The notes: generated from the letters alone by a model not told the origin. Positions 30,512 through 40,986 are shown, counted from the first letter of the stretch. The stretch is 64,000 nucleotides of DNA from Buchnera aphidicola (Tetraneura ulmi) (GCF_964058925.1 NZ_OZ060366.1:224308-288307), one strand, 5' to 3'. A program made the numbers and translations.

Positions 30512-30925
30512 TTAAAACATTTTTTTAATTAATTTAGGTTTTCCTTTATTATCAATAGCTACATATATAAAGGTAGCTTCAGTTGTTTTATAAAAACTTC
30601 CAATTGGAGGGTAAGAAATTTTTTTTATCCATACCTCAACTAGAATAGTTATTGAACTATTTCCTATTTTTAAACATTTTGCAAAACAACTGACTATATC
30701 TCCGATATGTACTGGTTTTAAAAATGTCATTCCGTTTACACTAACAGTGACTACTCTACCACAAGTAATTTCTTTGGCTAAGATAGCTCCTCCCATATCC
30801 ATCTGAGACATTATCCAACCTCCAAAAATATCTCCATTAGCATTTGTATTAGCTGGCATAGCCAGCGTTCGTAAAACCATTGTCCCTTCTGGTAAAATTG
30901 ATTTTTTATTTTTTTTTTTTTTCAT
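30512..30925 (-). CDS. yciA: Acyl-CoA thioesterase YciA
   Basis: Hot-dog-fold thioesterase acting on a range of acyl-CoAs. The family signature NANGDIFGGWIMSQMDMGG (about residues 27-45) contains the catalytic Asp, followed by VSVNGMTFLKPVHIGDIV. Length is 137 residues (E. coli 132). It lies 13 bases downstream of yciB on the same strand, as a likely pair. Confidence 0.93.
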   Translation of the reverse strand: MKKKKNKKSILPEGTMVLRTLAMPANTNANGDIFGGWIMSQMDMGGAILAKEITCGRVVTVSVNGMTFLKPVHIGDIVSCFAKCLKIGNSSITILVEVWIKKISYPPIGSFYKTTEATFIYVAIDNKGKPKLIKKMF

Positions 30926-30938
30926 AATTTAGTAATAA

Positions 30939-31463
30939 TTATTTTTTAACATGGTACATATATAAAAAATTTATAATCATAAAAATTATTGTCATTCCAG
31001 TTAAACCAATGATTTTAAAATATATCCAATACATTTCTGAACAATAAAATATAATATATAAATTTAAGAGACCACATAAAAAAAAGAAAAAGGACCAAGT
31101 AAAATTTAATGTTTTCCATTGACTTTTAGTTAGTTGAATATCTTTTTTATTAATAAAAAAATTGATTAACGGTTTGTTTAAAAAGAAACTTATCAATAAA
31201 GAAATTGAAAATAAAAAATATAAAAAAGAAACTTTTAACTTTATAAAATTACTATTATGAAAAAATGTTGTTAAAGATCCAAATAATAATATGAAAAAGA
31301 AACTAATTATTTCTATTATTTCTACTTTTTTGTAAAAAACCCAATTAATTAAACAGATCATACCAGATGTAATAATTAATAAATTAGTTGCTATAAAAAT
31401 ATCCTGTATTTTATAAGCAATAAAAAACGTTAGCATGGGAATTAGATTTAATAAACTTTGCAT
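30939..31463 (-). CDS. yciB: YciB/IspZ-family inner-membrane protein
   Basis: A membrane protein with five to six hydrophobic segments. In E. coli YciB takes part in envelope and septation functions. I set the start at the ATG ending at 31463, giving MQSLLNLIPMLTFFIAYK, which aligns with E. coli MKQFLDFLPLVVFFAFYK, and 174 residues (E. coli 179). The open frame runs upstream to 31556, but those 31 residues have no family counterpart. GSLTTFFHNSNFIKLKV and FKIIGLTGMTIIF also match. yciC, its E. coli neighbour, is missing. Confidence 0.9.
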   Translation of the reverse strand: MQSLLNLIPMLTFFIAYKIQDIFIATNLLIITSGMICLINWVFYKKVEIIEIISFFFILLFGSLTTFFHNSNFIKLKVSFLYFLFSISLLISFFLNKPLINFFINKKDIQLTKSQWKTLNFTWSFFFFLCGLLNLYIIFYCSEMYWIYFKIIGLTGMTIIFMIINFLYMYHVKK

Positions 31464-31942
31464 AATTTTATCCAAAAAATATTTTTTATATCTTTTAACA
31501 ATAAATATAATTGTATGTAAATGTAATATCTTAATATTAGAAAAAAATATTAACATTAGTACTTAATAAAAAAGAAATCTCATTTTAAAAAATATTTATT
31601 ACAGTTAAAAAAAATAAAAAAATGGTGTATTATTAAAATAATATATATTCAATATAATAATTGTTATGAGAAAAATTTTATTTTTTTACATGCAATTAAT
31701 AAATTTTTTTTTTGATATATATTGTTTTTTAAATAGTTTTTGAATAAAATTATAAAAAAAATGATTGTAATTGAAATTAAAAATAAACTAATAAAAATTA
31801 AAAATAATATTTTTATATTATTCAATTTTTAAAATATTTTTGAAAAAAAATTAAATTTTTAATTTTTTTATTTTATTTTTAAAAAAAAAATTTATAGATT
31901 ATTATCTATAAATTAACTTTTAATATAATTTTAAAAAAATGT
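31464..31942. other. Gene-free A/T-rich stretch between yciB and trpA
   Basis: About 480 bases with no supported gene. It holds the trp terminator at 31881-31912 and presumably the yciB promoter. In E. coli yciC sits beside yciB; here nothing recognisable remains in its place. A 25-codon ORF from ATG 31666 (plus strand) is Phe/Ile-rich with no recognisable similarity. Confidence 0.6.
31881..31912 (-). terminator. Rho-independent terminator of the trp operon
   Basis: On the minus strand TTTATAGAT and ATCTATAAA (31891-31899 and 31904-31912) form a 9-bp stem with a four-base loop, followed directly by ten T. It lies 30 bases after the trpA stop, exactly where the operon should end. Confidence 0.85.
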
Positions 31943-32758
31943 TTATTTAGATTTTATAAATGTAGCTCTTTTAAAGTTTGTAACTATTTTTCGTATTTTT
32001 TTCATCATAATTATTTCATTATTTTTATTATTTTCAATAATTTTAATTATCACAGATCCACAAATTACACCTGTTGCTCCATTTGAAATAATTTTTTTTA
32101 TTTGTTTTGAAGTATAAATACCAAAACCTTGTACTATAGGTATAGTAGTATTTTTTTTAATATTTTTTATTAAATTTTTGTTTTTTAGATTGATATTTTT
32201 TTGTATTCCAGTTACTCCAGCTCTAGATAATAAATAAATATAAGGAGATTCATACGAAGATATTAGTTTAATTAAATTATTATTAGTGTCTGGTGGACAC
32301 ATAAATATTGGGTCAATTTTATTTAGTTTACATGCTTGAAAAAATGGTTCGTATTCTTGAATTGGAACGTCCGCTATTAAAACTGAATCGATTTCTATTT
32401 TTTTACAATTGTTATAAAAGTTTTCTATTCCTTGTTGAAAGATTAAATTTGCATATGTTAAAATACCAATTGGTAAAGAATTGTATTTTTTCCTTATTTT
32501 ACTCAACATATCAAAACATTTTAATACTGTTATACCACTAGAAAAAGATCTTAAATTAGCCTCTTGGATTACTATTCCATCAGCCATTGGATCAGAAAAA
32601 GGTATTCCTACTTCTAATGCATCAATTCCACTAGAAACTAAAGTATCGACTATCCTTAATGATACTTCGATATTAGGATCTCCTAATACTATAAATGGAA
32701 TAAAACAACCTTCTGAAATAATATTTAAGTGATTAAATAATTTTTTGTATCTTTGCAT
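31943..32758 (-). CDS. trpA: Tryptophan synthase alpha subunit
   Basis: Cleaves indole-3-glycerol phosphate to indole, which is channelled to TrpB. The catalytic Glu and Asp are in ALEVGIPFSDPMADG (near residues 47-62), and the phosphate-binding end GVICGSVIIK is present. Length is 271 residues (E. coli 268). Last gene of the minus-strand trpD-C(F)-B-A operon, 27 bases after trpB and followed by a clear terminator. Tryptophan is among the essential amino acids Buchnera supplies to aphids. Confidence 0.97.
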   Translation of the reverse strand: MQRYKKLFNHLNIISEGCFIPFIVLGDPNIEVSLRIVDTLVSSGIDALEVGIPFSDPMADGIVIQEANLRSFSSGITVLKCFDMLSKIRKKYNSLPIGILTYANLIFQQGIENFYNNCKKIEIDSVLIADVPIQEYEPFFQACKLNKIDPIFMCPPDTNNNLIKLISSYESPYIYLLSRAGVTGIQKNINLKNKNLIKNIKKNTTIPIVQGFGIYTSKQIKKIISNGATGVICGSVIIKIIENNKNNEIIMMKKIRKIVTNFKRATFIKSK

Positions 32759-32785
32759 ATTTTAAAATTCTCCATATTATAAATT

Positions 32786-33964
32786 TTATTTATTCATATA
32801 TTTTTGTACAGTTAAAATATCTTTATCTCCTCTTCCAGATAAATTGACTACTAAAATTTGTTTTTTCTTTGGATACAAATTCATTAATTTAATTGCATAT
32901 GCTAAAGCATGAGAAGATTCTAAAGCAGGTATTATTCCTTCATTTTTAGATAAAAGATTGAATGCTGTAACTGCTTCTTTGTCTGTTATTGAATGGTATT
33001 TAACTCTATTAATACTATGTAACCAAGCATGTTCAGGACCTACTGATGGAAAATCTAATCCGGAAGAAATAGACCAAGATTCTTGTATTTGTCCTTCTTT
33101 ATTTTGTAAAATTTTAGATTTCATTCCAAAATAAATTCCTGTTTTTCCAACTTTTAATGAAGATCCATGTTTTTTTGTATTTATTCCTAATCCTGCTGCT
33201 TCGATACCTATTAAAGATACTTTTTCTTCGTTAATAAAGGTAGAGAAAATACCTATTGCATTAGAACCGCCTCCAATACAAGCAATTATTTTATCGGGTA
33301 ATTTACCTTCTTTTTTTAAAATTTGTTGTTTTGTTTCTTGTCCTATTATTTCTTGAAATTTCTTTACTATAGTAGGATAAGGATGAGGTCCTGCAGTAGT
33401 TCCAATCATATAATGAGTTGATTCATATGTTGAAGACCAATCTCTCATTGCTTCATTACAAGCATCCTTTAGAGAGCGAGACCCCGATTTTACACAAATT
33501 ACTGTTGCACCAAGCAATTTCATTCTAAAAACATTTGTTTCTTGTTTTTTAAAATCTTTTTCTCCCATATAAATTCTGCATTTTAAATTACATAATGCAC
33601 ATATCATTGCAGTTGCTACACCGTGTTGTCCTGCTCCTGTTTCTGCAACAATTTCTTTTTTTTTCATTCTAATTGCTAATAATGCTTGTCCTAAAGCCTG
33701 ATTAGTTTTATGTGCACCTCCATGTAAAAGGTCCTCTCTTTTTAAATAGATTTTTGTTTTAGTCTTTTTAGTTATATTACTACATAATGTTAATGGAGTA
33801 GGTCTTCCAGCATAATTCTTTAGAAAACTTGATAGTTGATTATTAAAATTTTTACTATTTATTGCTTTTATGAATTCTTTTTCTAATTGATATAAAGCTG
33901 GAACTAATATTTGTGGTACATACATACCACCAAATTTTCCGAAATATGATTGTAATAGATTCAT
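32786..33964 (-). CDS. trpB: Tryptophan synthase beta subunit
   Basis: PLP enzyme joining indole and serine to tryptophan. The PLP lysine lies in [17 protein letters not shown] (about residues 82-98), and the phosphate cup GGGSNAIG and the C-terminal NLSGRGDKD are intact. Length is 392 residues (E. coli 397), with high similarity throughout. It lies between trpC(F) (46 bases) and trpA (27 bases), in the standard enterobacterial order. Confidence 0.97.
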   Translation of the reverse strand: MNLLQSYFGKFGGMYVPQILVPALYQLEKEFIKAINSKNFNNQLSSFLKNYAGRPTPLTLCSNITKKTKTKIYLKREDLLHGGAHKTNQALGQALLAIRMKKKEIVAETGAGQHGVATAMICALCNLKCRIYMGEKDFKKQETNVFRMKLLGATVICVKSGSRSLKDACNEAMRDWSSTYESTHYMIGTTAGPHPYPTIVKKFQEIIGQETKQQILKKEGKLPDKIIACIGGGSNAIGIFSTFINEEKVSLIGIEAAGLGINTKKHGSSLKVGKTGIYFGMKSKILQNKEGQIQESWSISSGLDFPSVGPEHAWLHSINRVKYHSITDKEAVTAFNLLSKNEGIIPALESSHALAYAIKLMNLYPKKKQILVVNLSGRGDKDILTVQKYMNK

Positions 33965-34010
33965 AATTTAAAAAAAAGAAAAACGAATTTATATTAAAAA
34001 ATTCATAATT

Positions 34011-35384
34011 TTATTGGTATTCTCTAATAATTTTAAATACTAATTTCATTTTATTTTTATCTTTTATTCCTGGTTTTTTTTCTATTCCAGAATTAAAATC
34101 TAAACCAAAACATCCTATTTTTGAAGCTAAAAAACAATTTTTAGGATTGATTCCACCAGCTAAAATTACATTTTTTAAATATTGATTATTGTTTAACAAT
34201 GACCAATTAAATGTTTTTCCTGTCCCCCCCCCGTTTTTGTGATCTAGAACATAAGAATTAATTGATATCCAATTTAAATTTGGGATTTTTTTATTTATTT
34301 GAAACGTTTTCCAAATTTTAGTATTTTTTGAAATTTTTGTTAGTAAAATTTTTATATATTCTTGATTTTCATTACCATGTAATTGTATTCCAAATAAAGA
34401 TAAATTATTAGTTATTTTTGATACATATTCAATCGAATTATTACAAAAAACACCAATAAACTTTAATTTTTTTTCATTAAGGATAATTTTTTTTGCATGT
34501 GTTTCATTTATTTTTCTTATTGAATTTTCACAAAATATTAATCCTCCATAAATACTACCAGATTGATAAGCACGTTTAGCATCTTTACTTCTAGTCAAAC
34601 CACAAACTTTATTATTTCCAAAAATCAAACTACGTATAGTATTCTCTGGTTTTAATGAAGTCATTATGTGTGTTCCGATCAAAAAACCATCTACCAATTT
34701 ACTTAACTTTCTAATTTGATTGTAGTTTTTAATTCCTGATTCGGATATTAAAACTTTAGAATCAGGAGTTTTTATAGAAAGTTTTTTTGTTATGTTTATA
34801 TCTATTGAAAAATCATGTAAATTACGATTATTAATACCAATAATTGAAGCATTTAATTTAATCGCTCTTTTTAGTTCGTTTTCATTGTGTATTTCAGTTA
34901 AAACTGACATATTCATTGATTTTGCAATTTCAGATAATATTAAATATTGATTATCCTCCAATACAGATAACATTAAAAGTATAGCGTCAGATCCATAATA
35001 TCTAGCTAAATATATTTGATATGGATCGATAAAAAAATCTTTACATAGAATTGGTTGATGCAGATAAGATTTAATAATAGGTATATATTCAAAACTTCCT
35101 TGAAAAAATTTTTCATCGGTTACTACTGATATTGCAGAAGCATATTTTTTATAAATTGAAGATATTTTAAATAAGTTAAAGTTATGATTTAAAATTCCTG
35201 ATGATGGTGAACTTTTTTTAAATTCAAAAATGTAAGCAGGACGAACACTTTTAATTGCAGAATAAAAATCTCTATTTGAATTTTTTATTTTTTTTTTAAT
35301 TTTTAATAAAGGTAAACAAAATTTTTTTTCTTTTATCCATGTTTTTTTATTTTCAATTATTTTTTTTAATACAGTTTCTTGCAT
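34011..35384 (-). CDS. trpC: Bifunctional indole-3-glycerol phosphate synthase / phosphoribosylanthranilate isomerase
   Basis: A fusion of TrpC and TrpF as in enterobacteria, 457 residues (E. coli 453). The TrpC half (1-255) has the catalytic lysine motif FEFKKSSPSSG and EIHNENELKRA, GINNRNL and ISESGI. The TrpF half (from about 258) begins VCGLTRSKDA with its catalytic cysteine and carries the catalytic aspartate in YVLDHKNGGGTGKTFNW. Within the linker of that last motif there is a run of seven G on the coding strand near 34226, unusual in this genome. It begins one base after the trpD stop. Confidence 0.96.
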   Translation of the reverse strand: MQETVLKKIIENKKTWIKEKKFCLPLLKIKKKIKNSNRDFYSAIKSVRPAYIFEFKKSSPSSGILNHNFNLFKISSIYKKYASAISVVTDEKFFQGSFEYIPIIKSYLHQPILCKDFFIDPYQIYLARYYGSDAILLMLSVLEDNQYLILSEIAKSMNMSVLTEIHNENELKRAIKLNASIIGINNRNLHDFSIDINITKKLSIKTPDSKVLISESGIKNYNQIRKLSKLVDGFLIGTHIMTSLKPENTIRSLIFGNNKVCGLTRSKDAKRAYQSGSIYGGLIFCENSIRKINETHAKKIILNEKKLKFIGVFCNNSIEYVSKITNNLSLFGIQLHGNENQEYIKILLTKISKNTKIWKTFQINKKIPNLNWISINSYVLDHKNGGGTGKTFNWSLLNNNQYLKNVILAGGINPKNCFLASKIGCFGLDFNSGIEKKPGIKDKNKMKLVFKIIREYQ

Positions 35385-35385
35385 A

Positions 35386-36396
35386 TTATTTTTCTCGAAT
35401 TGAAGAAATAGTTTTTATTTTTAGATAAGGAAGTCCGCTTTTAATAATTTTCATAGCATATTTTGTATTTTTTATTAAATCTTCGTTACCAAATAGTTTT
35501 AATGTTAAAGCTACATTCATAGCAATTGTGTATTCATATTTTTCATTACTAATTCCCATAAGGATCTTTTTTGCAATTTTTAGATTGTTTTTTTTATTTT
35601 TTTTTAAAGAAAAATTTGTTTTAATTAAAATATCTTTAATTCCAAAATCTTTTTTAGTTAATTCGTAAGAATTAATTATACCATTATTTAATTCTACTAC
35701 TGTTGTTGTTCCGTCTAAAGTAACTTCGTCTGTATTGTTGTTATTTACTAAAATTACTCTAGTATAATGTAATTCTTTACATACTTCGATTATTGGCAAT
35801 AAAAACTTTTTATTATAAATTCCAATTAGTGCTAATGGTGGAAAAGATGGGTTTAAAAGTGGAGCAATTAAGTTAAATAAAGTGGGAATTTTTAATTCCT
35901 GTCTTACTTTTTTAAAATATTTAAAACTAGGATAAAATTTATTTGCTAATAAAAAACATAAATTATATTTATCTAGTAAATATTTAGATGTATTGGAAGA
36001 AATATTAATTGGTATCTTTAAATAATTTAATAAATCGGCGGATCCTATAGTTCCTGTAATACTATTATTACAATGTTTTACAATTTTTAATCCACATGAA
36101 GAAGAAACTATAGCGCTAATAGTTGAAATGTTAATTGTATTTTTTCTATCTCCTCCTGTCCCTACTATGTCAGCATATAAGTACTTAGGTTTTGGAAAGT
36201 ATTTTTTTTGTTTTAGAAAAGCTTTTATAGCTCCTGACATTTCTGTTTTTTTTTCTCCTTTTATATGCATTTTGTATAATGCTTTTTTCAAAATACAATT
36301 TGAAACTTTTCCATCTATTAATTGTTTAAAAAAAAAGTAACTTTCTTCTTTAGTAAGAGATAGTAAATTATTTATTTTATTTAAAATATTTTTCAT
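35386..36396 (-). CDS. trpD: Anthranilate phosphoribosyltransferase
   Basis: Joins anthranilate to PRPP, second step of the tryptophan branch. The PRPP motif GTGGDRKNTINIST and the later HCNNSITGTIGSADLL are conserved, with NNTDEVTLDGTTTV. Length is 336 residues: this is the transferase only, without the N-terminal glutamine amidotransferase fused in E. coli TrpD. First gene of the trpDC(F)BA operon. trpE and trpG are not in the window; in many Buchnera they are plasmid-borne. No leader peptide or attenuator is visible in 36397-36639. Confidence 0.95.
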   Translation of the reverse strand: MKNILNKINNLLSLTKEESYFFFKQLIDGKVSNCILKKALYKMHIKGEKKTEMSGAIKAFLKQKKYFPKPKYLYADIVGTGGDRKNTINISTISAIVSSSCGLKIVKHCNNSITGTIGSADLLNYLKIPINISSNTSKYLLDKYNLCFLLANKFYPSFKYFKKVRQELKIPTLFNLIAPLLNPSFPPLALIGIYNKKFLLPIIEVCKELHYTRVILVNNNNTDEVTLDGTTTVVELNNGIINSYELTKKDFGIKDILIKTNFSLKKNKKNNLKIAKKILMGISNEKYEYTIAMNVALTLKLFGNEDLIKNTKYAMKIIKSGLPYLKIKTISSIREK

Positions 36397-36639
36397 TTTT
36401 TTTTAAGAATTAAAAAAAATTTTTAATTATTTTATTTTACAGCTAAATAATAAAATATTAAAGATTATAAATTTTTTAAACAATATAAATAAATTTTAAA
36501 GTAGTAAATAATTTTTTATATTTATTATAAATAGAGAATAATTTTTTATTTGATGTATTTACTTCTAAAGTTTTTTATACAAAAAATGTTATATCTACAT
36601 TTTAACAAAATTAATTTTTTTAATTGGAATGTATCCTTT

Positions 36640-37521
36640 ATGAAAAAAATATTTATTTTTCTTTTATTTATTTCAGTTACTATTATTTTAGGAACTACTT
36701 GGTTAGCTATGAAAATAGCTTTACAAACTATTCCTCCTTTATTTATTACAGGAGTTCGTTTTTTAATTTCTTTTACACTATTGACTATAATATCTTTTTT
36801 TTTTAAGGCTAAATTATTTTTTCCTGTTAGGAAATTACAATTTCAAATCTTATTGAGTATATTTTATTTTTTAATACCATTTACTTTAATGTTGTATTGT
36901 GGAAAATTTTTAGAAATTTCGTTATCAGCAATTATATATTCCAATATGCCTGTAATTATTTTGTTTTTTTCTTCTATTCTAGAAAAAAAAAATATATGTT
37001 TTCTAAAAAAAATTGGAATTTTTTTTTCTATATTGTCTTTAATAAGTATATTTGTTGAAAAAATATTTTTTGGATCTATTCAAGAAATATTTGGAATAAT
37101 AGCATTATTAATAGCTATGTTCAGTCATTCAATTATATATATAAAATCTAAAAAAGAATTATCAAATTTTTCAGTAATTACACTAAATGCACTACCCTCT
37201 TTTTTATCTGGAATTATCTTAATAATAGGATCATTTTTTTTTGAGAATCCTAATATTATGTTTTTTTCTAAATCGTCAATTTTAGCAACGATTTATTTAG
37301 GAAGTATTGTAGGAGTTTTTGGTATTTTATCTTATTTTTATCTACAAAAAAAAACCAATCCTTTAATTGCTTCAATGGTATTTTTGTTTTTTCCATTAAT
37401 TCCGATAGGAACTGAATATTTTTTTCATAATAAGTTTCTATTAAAAATAGAGTTATTCTCGGTTTTTTTTTCTTTTTTTGGTATAATGATAATCCTGTTT
37501 TCGTCTTTCTTTTTAATTTAA
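36640..37521 (+). CDS. EamA/DMT-superfamily membrane transporter, substrate unknown
   Basis: A 293-residue protein with about ten hydrophobic segments, typical of the drug/metabolite transporter superfamily. The EamA-like start FLLFISVTIILGTTWLAMKIAL is followed by IPPLFITGVRFLIS and the end-of-repeat pattern GSIVGVFGILSYFYLQKKTNPLIASMVFLFFPLI (quoted in part: KKTNPLIASMVFLF). I chose ATG 36640, where the membrane domain begins; the frame is open to TTG 36550 but those 30 residues look non-coding. A similar gene stands between trpD and rluB in other Buchnera, as I recall. Export of an amino acid is conceivable from the family, but nothing here shows the substrate. Confidence 0.8.
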   Translation: MKKIFIFLLFISVTIILGTTWLAMKIALQTIPPLFITGVRFLISFTLLTIISFFFKAKLFFPVRKLQFQILLSIFYFLIPFTLMLYCGKFLEISLSAIIYSNMPVIILFFSSILEKKNICFLKKIGIFFSILSLISIFVEKIFFGSIQEIFGIIALLIAMFSHSIIYIKSKKELSNFSVITLNALPSFLSGIILIIGSFFFENPNIMFFSKSSILATIYLGSIVGVFGILSYFYLQKKTNPLIASMVFLFFPLIPIGTEYFFHNKFLLKIELFSVFFSFFGIMIILFSSFFLI

Positions 37522-37564
37522 AGAAATTTTATGAAAAAGTTTTTTTAACTATATTTAAATGTTT

Positions 37565-38302
37565 ATGAAAGAAAAAATACAAAAGATATTAGCTAATTCT
37601 GGATTTGGTTCTAGAAGAGAACTAGAAAAAAAAATTTATTTAAAAAAATTATATGTTAACAATAAATTAGTAAAAATTGGAATGAGAATAAACGAAAATG
37701 ATATAAGAAATTTTATTTTAGATGGAAAAAAGAAACATTTAATAAAAAAAAATTTTTTGCTTCCTAAAATACTTTTATATCACAAGAAAAACGGAGAAAT
37801 TTGTAGTAATTCCACTAAAGAAAAAGAAAATACAGTGTTTCAAAAAATACCAAAATTAAAATATGGAAAATGGATTTCAATAGGAAGATTAGACCTAAAT
37901 TCATCAGGTCTTTTATTGTTTACTTCTAGTGGAAAACTAGCTAATTCTTTAATGCATCCTAAAAATAGGATAGAAAGAAAATATAAAATTAGAGTATTTA
38001 GTCGATTTGATAGTGAAAAAAAAATTCATATTTTAAAAAATGGTGTAAAATTAGATGATGGTTTTGCTAAACTCACATTTATTAAATTTTTTGGTGGAAA
38101 AGGAAAAAATAAATGGTATATAGTTTCTTTAAACGAAGGAAGAAATAGAGAAATTAGAAGAATTTGGAAACACATAAATTGTCAAGTAAATAAATTAATT
38201 AGAATTAGTTTTGGAAAGATAAAACTTCCAAAAAATTTATTTCCAGGTTGTTATAAAGAACTTAATCGAATAGAAGTGAAAGATTTTTTAAGTTCTTTAT
38301 AA
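37565..38302 (+). CDS. rluB: 23S rRNA pseudouridine synthase RluB
   Basis: Makes a pseudouridine in 23S rRNA (U2605 in E. coli). An N-terminal S4 RNA-binding domain (KIQKILANSGFGSRRELEK) precedes the RsuA-family catalytic domain with the aspartate in GRLDLNSSGLLLF; EGRNREIRRIW is also conserved. I start at ATG 37565, matching E. coli MSEKLQ; ATG 37559 adds two residues. About 245 residues; the long basic C-terminal tail of E. coli RluB (291) is absent. Confidence 0.92.
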   Translation: MKEKIQKILANSGFGSRRELEKKIYLKKLYVNNKLVKIGMRINENDIRNFILDGKKKHLIKKNFLLPKILLYHKKNGEICSNSTKEKENTVFQKIPKLKYGKWISIGRLDLNSSGLLLFTSSGKLANSLMHPKNRIERKYKIRVFSRFDSEKKIHILKNGVKLDDGFAKLTFIKFFGGKGKNKWYIVSLNEGRNREIRRIWKHINCQVNKLIRISFGKIKLPKNLFPGCYKELNRIEVKDFLSSL

Positions 38303-38409
38303 ATACTACTAAAATTTTTTATTAAAAAATTTTTTTAAAATATACGAAATTTAAAAAAATAATTATCTAATGTTAAGATTTAAATGTTAAACAGAATTGA
38401 GTATAAGTC

Positions 38410-40986
38410 ATGAAAAAATCTTTAGTAATAGTAGAATCTCCTACAAAATCAAAAACTATTAATCGTTATCTAGGAAATAAATATTTAGTTAAATCTTGTT
38501 TTGGTCACATAAGAGATTTACCTGTTAACTCTTTAAAAAACGGTAAAAAAATAATAAGAAGGAAAGATAAAACATCTTTGCTGGGATTCGAAAAAGAAAA
38601 CTTAATTAATAAAATAGGAATTGATCCTTATAAAGATTGGAAAGTAATATATTCAATTCTTCCAGGAAAAAAGAAAATAATTACAGAACTAAAAAAAATT
38701 TCTAAAGAAGTAGAACATATATATTTAGCTACAGATTTAGATAGAGAAGGTGAAGCAATTGCATGGCATTTAAAAGAAACAATAGGTGAAAATAATCATA
38801 AATTTAGTCGAATTATATTTAATGAAATAACTAAGGAATCTATTTTAAAATCATTTGAAAATCCATGTTTGTTAAATATGAATAGAGTATATTCACAACA
38901 AGCAAGAAGGTTCATGGATAGAATAGTAGGTTATATGATTTCTCCATTGTTATGGGAAAAAATTTCTAGAGGTTTATCAGCTGGTCGGGTGCAATCTGTA
39001 GTTGTAAAAATGATAGTAGATAGAGAAAATTTAATAAAAAAATTTATTCCTAAAAAAAGTTGGAAAATACAAGCTTTTATAAATAATGAAAAAAATCAAT
39101 TATTAAAAATGAAAGTTACTCATTATAAAAAAAAAAAAATAAAAATAAAAAGTTTTCAAGAAGCTGAAAATTTTTTAAAAAAAATTAAATTTTCTAAATT
39201 TTATATTTCTTCGATTGAAAATTCTACAAATTATCAATTACCTAATCCACCTTTTACTACTTCAACTTTACAACAATTTTCTAATATTTATTTAGGTTTT
39301 GGAGTAAACAAAACCATGTTGCTTGCACAAAAATTGTATGAAGCAGGATATATTACTTATATGCGTACAGATTCAACAAATATTAGTGAACAAGCTATAG
39401 AAAAAACAAGAGATTATATTTTAAATAAATTTGGAGAATTATATTTACCTAAAACTAATTATAAAACTAAAAAAAAAAACAAAAAAAAACATGAACAAGG
39501 AGCACACGAAGGAATTCGTCCTACAAATGTTTTAATAAATAAAAATAATTTAAAATTAGTTGAAAATGGTATAAAAGAATTGTATGCAATGATTCATTGT
39601 AGATTTGTTGCTTCTCAAATAAAACCTGCTAAATTTAAACTACAAAAAATAATTTTAGAATCATTGGATTTTGAATTATCCAATAAATATAAGTTTTTAG
39701 TATTTGATGGTTGGAAAAAAGTTATGAATTATTCTGTAAAAGAATATAAAAATTCATTTTTTTCAATAAATGTGGGTAAACAAGTAAATTTAAATTCAAT
39801 TGTTATAAAAGAAATTTTATCTAGTTCACCTTCTAGATTTAGTGAAGCAACTTTGGTAAAAGAATTAGAAAATAAAAAAATTGGTAGGCCTTCTACTTAT
39901 GCTTCTATAATATCTACGATACAAAATCGTGGATACGTAAATATTAAAAATAATAAATTTTATTCTAAAAAAATGGGAGAAATTGTTACAGATCGTTTAA
40001 AATATTCGTTTAAAAGTTTAATGAGTTATAAATTTACAGCAGAGATGGAAGATAAATTAGATCAAATTGATAACAATTTAATAAATTGGAAAACAGTTTT
40101 AAACAGTTTTTTTTCTAATTTTTATAAACAATTTAAAAAAGCAATTCAATCACCAAAGTTAGGTGGTATGATACCCAATAAAATTATTACAACAAAAATA
40201 AATTGTTCTAAATGTTTTAAAAAAATGGTCATACGAACAGCTATTACTGGAATTTTTTTATCTTGTTCTGATTATACAAAATCTAAAAAAAAGTGCAAAA
40301 ACACGATATCTTTAATACCAGAGAAAGATTTCTTGCAAAATAAAAATAAAGATTGTTTGACATATAAAATATGTCATTTATGTAAATCAAATATGGATTT
40401 ATATTATATTAATTTTAAATTAATGTTGTTTATTTGTAGTAATAGTTTATATTGTTCGGAATTTTTAGTAGAAAAAAATAATAATTTTAAAAAAAATTTT
40501 TTTGAAAATAAAAAAGTTAAAAAATGTAATTTCTGTAATTCAGATATGTTTTTAAAATTCGGAAAATTTGGGCAGTTTTTAAAATGTTCAAATCAAGATT
40601 GTAAAAATACAAAGAGAATGAATGGAATAAAAAAAAATTTTTTGTGGATTAAACCCATTGTGTTTCCTAATTTACTTTGTGAAAAATCTAATGCATGCTT
40701 TGTATTAAAGTCTGGAGTTTCTGGAATTTTTTTTGCAGCGAGTAGTTTTCCAAAATCTAAAGAAACCAAAACTCCGTTTATAGAAGAACTTATTCGTTTT
40801 AAAAATTTGTTACCGAAAGAAATACTATATTTGACTGATGCTCCAATAGTAGATAGTGAAGGTAATAAAACAATGTTAAGATTTGATAAAAAGAAAAAAA
40901 TTCAATTTATAGGTTCTAAGAAAAATGGAAAATTTACTTCATGGAAAAAATATTTTATAAACGGGAAATGGAAAGCACAAAACTAA
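38410..40986 (+). CDS. topA: DNA topoisomerase I
   Basis: Relaxes negative supercoils. The Toprim domain shows VIVESPTKSKTI and the acidic triad in ATDLDREGEAIAWHL. The catalytic tyrosine is in ITYMRTDSTNI (about residue 318). The C-terminal zinc-ribbon region retains cysteine pairs (CSKCFKKM, CHLCKSN, CNFCNSDM, CSNQDCKN). Length is 858 residues (E. coli 865). An A13 tract at 39127-39139 lies within the intact frame, encoding lysines. It precedes cysB, as in E. coli. Confidence 0.96.
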   Translation: MKKSLVIVESPTKSKTINRYLGNKYLVKSCFGHIRDLPVNSLKNGKKIIRRKDKTSLLGFEKENLINKIGIDPYKDWKVIYSILPGKKKIITELKKISKEVEHIYLATDLDREGEAIAWHLKETIGENNHKFSRIIFNEITKESILKSFENPCLLNMNRVYSQQARRFMDRIVGYMISPLLWEKISRGLSAGRVQSVVVKMIVDRENLIKKFIPKKSWKIQAFINNEKNQLLKMKVTHYKKKKIKIKSFQEAENFLKKIKFSKFYISSIENSTNYQLPNPPFTTSTLQQFSNIYLGFGVNKTMLLAQKLYEAGYITYMRTDSTNISEQAIEKTRDYILNKFGELYLPKTNYKTKKKNKKKHEQGAHEGIRPTNVLINKNNLKLVENGIKELYAMIHCRFVASQIKPAKFKLQKIILESLDFELSNKYKFLVFDGWKKVMNYSVKEYKNSFFSINVGKQVNLNSIVIKEILSSSPSRFSEATLVKELENKKIGRPSTYASIISTIQNRGYVNIKNNKFYSKKMGEIVTDRLKYSFKSLMSYKFTAEMEDKLDQIDNNLINWKTVLNSFFSNFYKQFKKAIQSPKLGGMIPNKIITTKINCSKCFKKMVIRTAITGIFLSCSDYTKSKKKCKNTISLIPEKDFLQNKNKDCLTYKICHLCKSNMDLYYINFKLMLFICSNSLYCSEFLVEKNNNFKKNFFENKKVKKCNFCNSDMFLKFGKFGQFLKCSNQDCKNTKRMNGIKKNFLWIKPIVFPNLLCEKSNACFVLKSGVSGIFFAASSFPKSKETKTPFIEELIRFKNLLPKEILYLTDAPIVDSEGNKTMLRFDKKKKIQFIGSKKNGKFTSWKKYFINGKWKAQN

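Noticed and set aside
31666-31743. 25-codon ORF between yciB and trpA
   Set aside because: Too short and low in complexity to support as a gene or as a yciC remnant.
36397-36639. A trp leader peptide or attenuator before trpD
   Set aside because: No short ORF with tandem Trp codons and no alternative stems are visible on the minus strand.
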